Shown here: positions 34,684-39,540 of the stretch, one piece after another
Numbering within the stretch: the first letter of the stretch is position 1
Layout: the number at the start of each line of letters is the position of its first letter
Assembly (NCBI GenBank): GCA_024278835.1
Contig: JAJRSK010000046.1
Location: 1-39,540, forward strand
Source: Campylobacterales bacterium
Lineage (GTDB): Bacteria; Campylobacterota; Campylobacteria; Campylobacterales; QNZT01
Reading direction: 5' to 3'
DNA: 39,540 bases
The notes under the pieces: generated by a model
Database searches by the model: none
Seen by the model: only the letters and a program-made list of their open reading frames with translations
Told to the model about the DNA's origin: nothing
Made by a program: the position numbers and the translations under genes

Positions 34684-34693
34684 TATCATGATA
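34684..34693. repeat. TATCATGATA palindrome, copy 17
   Basis: Exact copy, 12-base form, supplying the last codons and the TGA stop of the pseudouridine synthase gene. Confidence 0.95.
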
Positions 34694-35420
34694 GGTAAAA
34701 TCTAAAATCTTTAGGCTCTTCACTCTCAAAGGTATACCCCATGAGAGAAATCTTATTGGCATGTAAAAGGATACGTTTATATGGCTTGCCACCATAAACA
34801 CTGTCTCCTACGATAGGATGTCCTTCTGATGCAAGGTGTATACGTATCTGATGGGTTCTCCCTGTTAAGATGCTCACTTTTACTTTCGTAAACCGCCCTT
34901 CTATCATCAAAGGTGCTACCGTAGTTGAAGCAGAACGACCATCTTCTGCTATCTTCGTATAGGCTACATTATTTTTCTTGATAGTGAGTAGTGGGGCTTC
35001 AATCGTATGCTCTTCTACCAACTTTCCACCAACCCACGCAGTATACTCTTTTTGGACATCGTGTCTTTTAAAAGCATTGATAGCTTTAACGCGAAAATCT
35101 TCATCTTTGACGAGTAACAATACCCCACTTGTCTCTTTATCAAGTCTATGAAGTAAGGGATAGCCTTGCTTTTTTGCGATTTGTTCACTTGTCACAAAGG
35201 CAGGCTTATCTACTGCCATGATAAATTCATCTTCGAAAATGATTTTTGTTTTGGTGATTTTTTCCACGCGAAACTTTGCCCGATCACTCATCTCAGCTCT
35301 TGCCATCAATACTTTTCTACCACCACTATAAACCACACCACGGTCGATTAAATCTTTGGCGGAACGGTTGGTGATACCTTCTTGGATGGCTAATAACTTA
35401 TATGCTTTTTCTTTTGTCAT
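34686..35420 (-). CDS. RluA-family 23S rRNA pseudouridine synthase
   Basis: A 244-residue pseudouridine synthase with an N-terminal S4-like domain (about 5-55) and the RluA catalytic motif HRLDKETSG with Asp94. GRTHQIRIHL and the VGDSVYGG motif complete the family signature. Which uridine it modifies cannot be seen. It ends YLS plus TGA, where the last codons and the stop are part of a TATCATGATA palindrome (34684-34693). Its start overlaps the DUF167 stop by four bases. Confidence 0.93.
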   Translation of the reverse strand: MTKEKAYKLLAIQEGITNRSAKDLIDRGVVYSGGRKVLMARAEMSDRAKFRVEKITKTKIIFEDEFIMAVDKPAFVTSEQIAKKQGYPLLHRLDKETSGVLLLVKDEDFRVKAINAFKRHDVQKEYTAWVGGKLVEEHTIEAPLLTIKKNNVAYTKIAEDGRSASTTVAPLMIEGRFTKVKVSILTGRTHQIRIHLASEGHPIVGDSVYGGKPYKRILLHANKISLMGYTFESEEPKDFRFYLS

Positions 35421-35701
35421 GATAACTCTTTTATAAAATTTTCTACTTTTTCGTTTAGTGGTACTTTTATCAACTTACGTTTACTTGTTGCACCATTGAC
35501 AAATGTAATGTCAGATTTTGCTACCTTAAACATCTTTGATAAAAACTTGACCAACTCTTTATTGGCAGCACCTTCAACAGCGGGTGCTTTAATCTTGATT
35601 TTCAAGCTCTCATCGAGCAATCCTGAAACGAGATTTTTGCTAGAATTTGGTACCGCTTTGATACTAAATATAGCATAATCCTCTTTTATCTCAACCCACA
35701 T
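35417..35701 (-). CDS. DUF167/YggU-family protein
   Basis: A 94-residue protein of the YggU family: VPNSSKN, then LKIKIKAPAVEGAANKELVKFLSKMF and the VNGATSKRKLIKV end. The biochemical role is unknown. It overlaps waaA by eleven bases and the pseudouridine synthase by four. Confidence 0.92.
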   Translation of the reverse strand: MWVEIKEDYAIFSIKAVPNSSKNLVSGLLDESLKIKIKAPAVEGAANKELVKFLSKMFKVAKSDITFVNGATSKRKLIKVPLNEKVENFIKELS

Positions 35702-36833
35702 CTTTTATCGCCTCTATAATTGGCTCTATGTTCACCTCACCTACTATCCTAGTAGGCTTTGCTTTTAAGATAGTTGTTGCTATCTCATCTACCTCTATCG
35801 TCTCTATATTTTCCACTAAAGGAAAAAGTGACTTTTGGTTAAAGATATGCATGCCAGAGAGAATCTTACATCCAAAGGTAGCCGGTTCGAGGGGATTGTG
35901 TCCCCCTACATTTTTTACAAAACTCCCACCTAGTAAAACCACATCACTTATGGCATAGATATTGATGAGTTCTCCCATTTTATCTATCATGATAACATCA
36001 CTTTCAAAATCTTCCCTCTGAGAAAACTTATGAAAACTTAACTCCTTCTCTTTGGCAAATCTAGCCAACATCTCCCCTACTTCTTCAAAGCGTTCAGGAT
36101 GTCTTGGTACTACGATAATCTTCTTATCATGATAGTCTATATATGACAGTAAAAGAGCCTCTTCTAAGGGGTGTGTACTAGCTAGCGTGATAACCTCTTG
36201 TTTTGGCTTTTGAAATACCCTAGTTGTTTTGATATTCCCATAGGCTTTGATATTGCCAGTCACTATAACTTCTTTTGCCCCTATTTCTAACAAACGCGCG
36301 CTATCTTTCTCACTTTGTGCAAAAACGATATCTATATGAGAAAATATCCTCTTATAAAACCACGAAAACTTCACATAGCTTTTATAGGAGTTATCAGAAA
36401 TCCTAGCATTGATAAGTATCGTTTTAGCACCTCTTTTTTTCGCCATAAAAAAGAGCATATACCAGAGTTCCGCTTCACTCACGACCAAAACTTTCTGTCG
36501 ATTTACCCAAAAAGGCAGTAGCGACTCAAAAGGCAAAAAACGTACATCTGCTTTTAGTTTTTGTGCTTCTACGTATCCGGTTCCCGTGGTAACTGAGATA
36601 TTGACATCATCATCTAGGCGCGCTAAAAGTGGTTTTAGAGAAATGACTTCTCCAAAAGAACAGACATGAAACCAAATAGCCTCTTTTTTGAAAGGGGGAT
36701 TATCAATAAGAAAAAAACGTTTGGGAATGGATAGTTTATATTTTTCTTTAAAAGAGAGAAGTAACAGAATTGGCAAAGCTACAATCGTTAAAATCGCAGC
36801 CACCAAAAAGTAAAGAAGTGAAAATGCCTTCAA
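35691..36833 (-). CDS. waaA: 3-deoxy-D-manno-octulosonic acid (Kdo) transferase
   Basis: A 380-residue GT30 enzyme adding Kdo to lipid A. It has an N-terminal membrane anchor (about 5-27), FHVCSFGEVISLKPL, the SEAELWYMLFFMAKKRG motif with the conserved Glu, INARISDNSY, TGNIKAYG, VPRHPERF and NPLEPATFGCKIL. The same gene neighbours flgZ in H. pylori. Two exact palindromes lie inside (YHDK and IMI). Confidence 0.95.
   Translation of the reverse strand: MKAFSLLYFLVAAILTIVALPILLLLSFKEKYKLSIPKRFFLIDNPPFKKEAIWFHVCSFGEVISLKPLLARLDDDVNISVTTGTGYVEAQKLKADVRFLPFESLLPFWVNRQKVLVVSEAELWYMLFFMAKKRGAKTILINARISDNSYKSYVKFSWFYKRIFSHIDIVFAQSEKDSARLLEIGAKEVIVTGNIKAYGNIKTTRVFQKPKQEVITLASTHPLEEALLLSYIDYHDKKIIVVPRHPERFEEVGEMLARFAKEKELSFHKFSQREDFESDVIMIDKMGELINIYAISDVVLLGGSFVKNVGGHNPLEPATFGCKILSGMHIFNQKSLFPLVENIETIEVDEIATTILKAKPTRIVGEVNIEPIIEAIKDVG
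35985..35994. repeat. TATCATGATA palindrome, copy 18
   Basis: Exact copy in waaA, read as IMI. Confidence 0.95.
36125..36134. repeat. TATCATGATA palindrome, copy 19
   Basis: Exact copy in waaA, read as YHDK. Confidence 0.95.
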
Positions 36834-36836
36834 TGC

Positions 36837-37586
36837 CTATTTTGCACTTTCCTCTGCTGCTGCCGCTTCTGCTTCTAGTGCTTTTGTATCTAGGTAGAGA
36901 ATTCTTCCACAGTGAGGACAAGTTGTTATCTCATCCCCTCGTACTACATTTGCATAAGTATGGTCATTGAGTTTCATATAACAACCATAACATGCTTGTT
37001 TTCTCACAGGAACAACCGTTGTATTTTTAGCCCATCTTCTTATCTTTTCATAAAAAACGATGATATTTTGGTTCATCTGGGAAAGTAATTTTTGTTTATC
37101 TTCATATACTTTCATACGCGTTTTTTCTAGCTCAGCTAGCTCAGTATCTGTCGTCACTTGGATATCGACAGTTTCAGTTTGCATACCATCAATCTCTTCT
37201 TGATACTCTGTCATCTCGATTTCTTTGAGCTCTTTTATCTTGTCAAGTCTCTCTATTTCTTCATTGGCAAAATCAATTTGCTCTTTGGCAATCTCTTCTT
37301 CAAGTTGTAACGCTTTCATCTCTTTGTCAGTTTTGACAGCCGCTGATTTTTCGCCTAAACTTTTTATCTTTTCTGCAAGTTCCGCAAGATGGAGTTCATT
37401 TTTACTCTTGCTAAGTTCGTTACTTAGTAAAAGTTCTTTATTGCTCTCGATCTTTTTTACAAGTGTTGCCTCTTTTTCAAGTTGTGCATCAAGATTTGCT
37501 CTAATTTTTTCGATTTCTGGTTCGAATGAGTCGATTTTTTTATCTGTTTCAACAAGCTCAACAAGTTGCGTTAAGTACTGATTCAT
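36837..37586 (-). CDS. flgZ: Coiled-coil zinc-ribbon protein, FlgZ (HP0958) type
   Basis: A 249-residue protein with a long antiparallel coiled coil (about 1-175) and a C-terminal zinc ribbon with Cys199, Cys202, Cys223 and Cys226 (CYGC and CPHC). This matches HP0958 of H. pylori, which stabilises the sigma-54 factor RpoN and affects flagellin mRNA, and it has the same neighbours here (waaA, NIF3, glyQ). It ends in an Ala/Glu-rich tail. Its flagellar role in this organism is inferred. Confidence 0.85.
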   Translation of the reverse strand: MNQYLTQLVELVETDKKIDSFEPEIEKIRANLDAQLEKEATLVKKIESNKELLLSNELSKSKNELHLAELAEKIKSLGEKSAAVKTDKEMKALQLEEEIAKEQIDFANEEIERLDKIKELKEIEMTEYQEEIDGMQTETVDIQVTTDTELAELEKTRMKVYEDKQKLLSQMNQNIIVFYEKIRRWAKNTTVVPVRKQACYGCYMKLNDHTYANVVRGDEITTCPHCGRILYLDTKALEAEAAAAEESAK

Positions 37587-38323
37587 GGTTGTTTATCCTT
37601 TGAGATAGTGCTAAATGGGTTTTTTGAATTCGCGATTATACCATTTAATCCCTTTTTTTTCAACTCTTTTTGCAAAGAAATAGCAAAAAACTGCTCACTT
37701 TCATAATGTCTGACATCTATAAGCGAAAGTCCATTTTCATAAGCCTCTTTTGCCGTGTGGTATTTGATATCCCCAGTTAAAAAACAATCTGCTTTAACAT
37801 CCGCTATCAAATCTGCCCCTGAACCCGTACATAATGCCGCCGTGCGCACGCTATCATGATACTTCACCACAGTAAGATTTTCGATACCCAAATCTAAGGC
37901 AACATCCAAAGCAAAGTCATCAAATGCTTTGTTCACTTCAAAATAACAAAGATGACCCTCTACTTTTAACACTTTATACCCTAACACCTCTTCCAAAACA
38001 TAAACATTTAAATGTGATAAATCATAGTTGGTATGCATAGAGACGATAGCGATATTTTTCTTGATTGCCCTGATTAAAAAGCTAGAGGGGTAGGTATCAA
38101 AATCAAGGGATTTTAAGCCTTTGAAAATAGGTGGATGATGCACCACCAAAAGTGAATTTTCCGGTATCTTCTCTACCAGTTCTTTGTCTGCATCTAAAGA
38201 GAGATAAATGTGTTCTATCTCTTGGTTTTCATCCCCAACACACAAGCCAGAGTTATCCCACTCAGCCTGTGTCTCAAATGGGCTTATCTCATCAAGCGTC
38301 TTGAGTAATTGCTTTAGCTTCAT
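37583..38323 (-). CDS. NIF3/DUF34-family metal-binding protein
   Basis: A 246-residue YbgI/NIF3-like protein: [12 protein letters not shown], the [12 protein letters not shown] metal-site motif, [11 protein letters not shown] and [13 protein letters not shown] at the end. Sometimes annotated GTP cyclohydrolase I type 2, a role that is poorly supported; metal-chaperone or repair roles are discussed. It overlaps flgZ by four bases and glyQ by 32. A palindrome codes YHDS. Confidence 0.92.
   Translation of the reverse strand: MKLKQLLKTLDEISPFETQAEWDNSGLCVGDENQEIEHIYLSLDADKELVEKIPENSLLVVHHPPIFKGLKSLDFDTYPSSFLIRAIKKNIAIVSMHTNYDLSHLNVYVLEEVLGYKVLKVEGHLCYFEVNKAFDDFALDVALDLGIENLTVVKYHDSVRTAALCTGSGADLIADVKADCFLTGDIKYHTAKEAYENGLSLIDVRHYESEQFFAISLQKELKKKGLNGIIANSKNPFSTISKDKQP
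37852..37861. repeat. TATCATGATA palindrome, copy 20
   Basis: Exact copy in the NIF3-family gene, read as YHDS. Confidence 0.95.
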
Positions 38324-39185
38324 CTATTCCTGCTTTATATACCTCAGCACAGCCTTTGGCAAGGTCACGTACTTTTAAGATGTAGTTTTGACGCTCCGTC
38401 ACAGATATCGCCTTTCTCGCATCCAAAGTATTGAATGTATGCGACGCTAAAAGACAGTAGTCATACGCTGGCAAAGCCAAATTCTCTGCCAATGCCCGTT
38501 TGCACTCTGCGGCATAATCATCAAAGTGTTTAAAAAGCATATCTGTATCAGCTATCTCAAAGTTGTACTTTGAAAACTCATACTCACTCTGTTTATGGAT
38601 ATCACCATACGTCGTCACACCATGTTCATTTTCATTCCAGATGATGTCATAGACGGAGTCTACGTTTTGTAGATACATCGCCAAACGCTCAGTTCCATAG
38701 GTAATCTCTACAGCGACAGACTCACAAGCAAATCCACCCACTTGTTGAAAATAAGTAAACTGCGTCACTTCCATCCCATCAAGCCACACTTCCCAACCAA
38801 GACCCCAGGCACCAAGTGTTGGAGATTCCCAGTTGTCTTCAACAAAACGGATGTCATGTTGCGACAAATCAAGTCCAAGTGCTTCTAGACTTTTAAGATA
38901 TAATTCTTGGATATTGTCAGGACTTGGCTGGATAATCACTTGAAACTGGTAGTAGGCTCCTAAACGGTTAGGATTTTCTCCATAACGCCCATCAGTCGGA
39001 CGACGCGAAGGAGCGACATAGGCGGTTGACCAAGGCTTAGGGTCAAGCGTCTTTAAAAAAGTAGCATTATGAAATGTCCCCGCCCCTGCCGGAATATCAT
39101 AAGGTTGTACGATATTACAACCTAACTCTGCCCAATACGTTTGAAGTTTTAGTAACATTTGTGAAAAGTTTAATGGTTTTGTCAT
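38292..39185 (-). CDS. glyQ: Glycyl-tRNA synthetase alpha subunit
   Basis: About 297 residues of the alpha chain of heterotetrameric GlyRS. It starts [30 protein letters not shown] with AGGA six bases before ATG 39185; the frame is open to 39230 but that start lacks support. [19 protein letters not shown] and [10 protein letters not shown] are family motifs. The beta-subunit gene glyS is not adjacent. Confidence 0.96.
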   Translation of the reverse strand: MTKPLNFSQMLLKLQTYWAELGCNIVQPYDIPAGAGTFHNATFLKTLDPKPWSTAYVAPSRRPTDGRYGENPNRLGAYYQFQVIIQPSPDNIQELYLKSLEALGLDLSQHDIRFVEDNWESPTLGAWGLGWEVWLDGMEVTQFTYFQQVGGFACESVAVEITYGTERLAMYLQNVDSVYDIIWNENEHGVTTYGDIHKQSEYEFSKYNFEIADTDMLFKHFDDYAAECKRALAENLALPAYDYCLLASHTFNTLDARKAISVTERQNYILKVRDLAKGCAEVYKAGIDEAKAITQDA

Positions 39186-39230
39186 TTTAATCCTAATTAA
39201 TATCTTAATTGTTTCCTTCCAGCAAAGCAA

Positions 39231-39260
39231 AGCTTCACTGAAATTCCTAGCACTGAAGCT
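39231..39260. repeat. Short inverted repeat upstream of glyQ
   Basis: AGCTTCA at 39231-39237 and TGAAGCT at 39254-39260 form a 7-bp inverted repeat with a 16-base spacer, in the gap between the glutaredoxin-like gene and glyQ. Without a T-run its role is unclear. Confidence 0.35.
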
Positions 39261-39286
39261 ACGGCATTTGTCGAGAAACAGTATCT

Positions 39287-39540
39287 TTATATACCTAACT
39301 CTCTATCTATTTTTTTCTGGTCGAATCCTGATATCCAGCGACTACCTACTAGCACGACAGGCACACCACGACAACCATGTCTCAGACAATCTTCTGCCGC
39401 TTTTTTATCTTTGGAGATATCAATCTGCGTAAATTTTATCTTGTTTTTTTGAAAGTATTGCTTGGCAACGGTACACCACTTGCAATTTGGCGAGGTGAAA
39501 AGTACCACGCGTTTTTGTCTCTTTTTACTTTTTTCTTCCA
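39287..39540 (-). CDS. Glutaredoxin/thioredoxin-like thiol protein (5' end at the window edge)
   Basis: A small thiol-disulfide protein: [15 protein letters not shown] carries the CXXC active site (CKWC), GVPVV the cis-Pro motif, and [11 protein letters not shown] the C-terminal helix. A GTG at 39508 could start it, but the frame is open to the edge with a basic stretch ([10 protein letters not shown]), and the last bases of the window would complete an ATG one base outside. It is therefore treated as partial at its 5' end. Confidence 0.85.
   Translation of the reverse strand, partial: EEKSKKRQKRVVLFTSPNCKWCTVAKQYFQKNKIKFTQIDISKDKKAAEDCLRHGCRGVPVVLVGSRWISGFDQKKIDRELGI

Noticed and set aside
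2414-37861. The palindrome as a Fur box, FNR/CRP site or other ordinary promoter operator
   Set aside because: Nineteen of twenty exact copies touch coding sequence, mostly deep within genes, and it does not match those consensus sites. A conventional regulator would have mostly intergenic sites.
2414-37861. The palindrome as a CRISPR repeat or transposon end
   Set aside because: Copies are irregularly spaced, only 10-12 bases long, with unrelated flanks and no cas or transposase gene nearby.

Overview
The window looks like chromosomal DNA of a chemolithoautotrophic Campylobacterota (epsilonproteobacterium) close to Sulfurimonas or Sulfurovum. The support is a two-subunit ATP citrate lyase (aclBA, the reverse TCA cycle marker), a fur-lysS-glyA-DUF1882-SPOR-aroE gene order known from Campylobacter, a waaA-flgZ-NIF3-glyQ order known from Helicobacter pylori, short-form hisG, AT-rich DNA, and SD sequences of the AAGGA type. 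No rRNA, tRNA or CRISPR array was found.

Layout. 1-158: a minus-strand promoter and structured leader of a gene lying off the left edge. 159-6878 (minus): a pilin-like protein, aclBA, a GT-C membrane glycosyltransferase, trpG and a GT2 enzyme. 6879-8873 is a scarred junction: a frameshifted and truncated LTD lipoprotein pseudogene, an intact MntA-HepT (MNT/HEPN) toxin-antitoxin pair, and a relic of another nucleotidyltransferase. 8874-19901 (minus): an ABC-transporter-dependent polysaccharide/O-antigen cluster, rmlA-rmlC-rmlD-[ORF6N protein]-rmlB-wzm-[MNT/HEPN pair]-wzt-methyltransferase-double GT2-acyltransferase. 19926-23869 (minus): hisG, coaX, a hypothetical gene, a Xer-type recombinase, a BamB-like lipoprotein and a YfgM-like protein. 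23979-32846 (plus): gatC, pilT, cvpA, fur, lysS, glyA, DUF1882, SPOR, trpE, aroE. 32843-39540: recR, a peptide-deformylase-like pseudoenzyme fused to a membrane domain (plus), then a minus-strand run of ybgC-like thioesterase, rluA-type pseudouridine synthase, DUF167, waaA, flgZ, NIF3, glyQ and a partial glutaredoxin-like gene.

How the genes work together. RmlABCD make dTDP-L-rhamnose, the GT2 enzymes, methyltransferase and acyltransferase build or decorate a glycan, Wzm/Wzt export it, and WaaA supplies the Kdo core. TrpE and TrpG are the two anthranilate synthase subunits, coded far apart. Accessory genes (two MNT/HEPN pairs and an ORF6N protein) sit inside or beside the glycan operon, on its strand, with stop/start overlaps to the host genes.

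The strongest unexplained signal is a perfect 10-bp palindrome, TATCATGATA (often flanked as CTATCATGATAG), present 20 times by my count where about 0.1 copy is expected from base composition. It lies mostly inside genes, read as Tyr-His-Asp or Ile-Met-Ile, and is absent from two blocks of roughly 9 kb. It behaves like a genome-wide iterated palindrome (compare HIP1 of cyanobacteria), and I do not know of a description of this one. Other notable items are the dead peptide deformylase-like membrane protein, hairpins that overlap the start regions of pilT and cvpA, and the toxin-antitoxin pair with its own promoter wedged between wzm and wzt.
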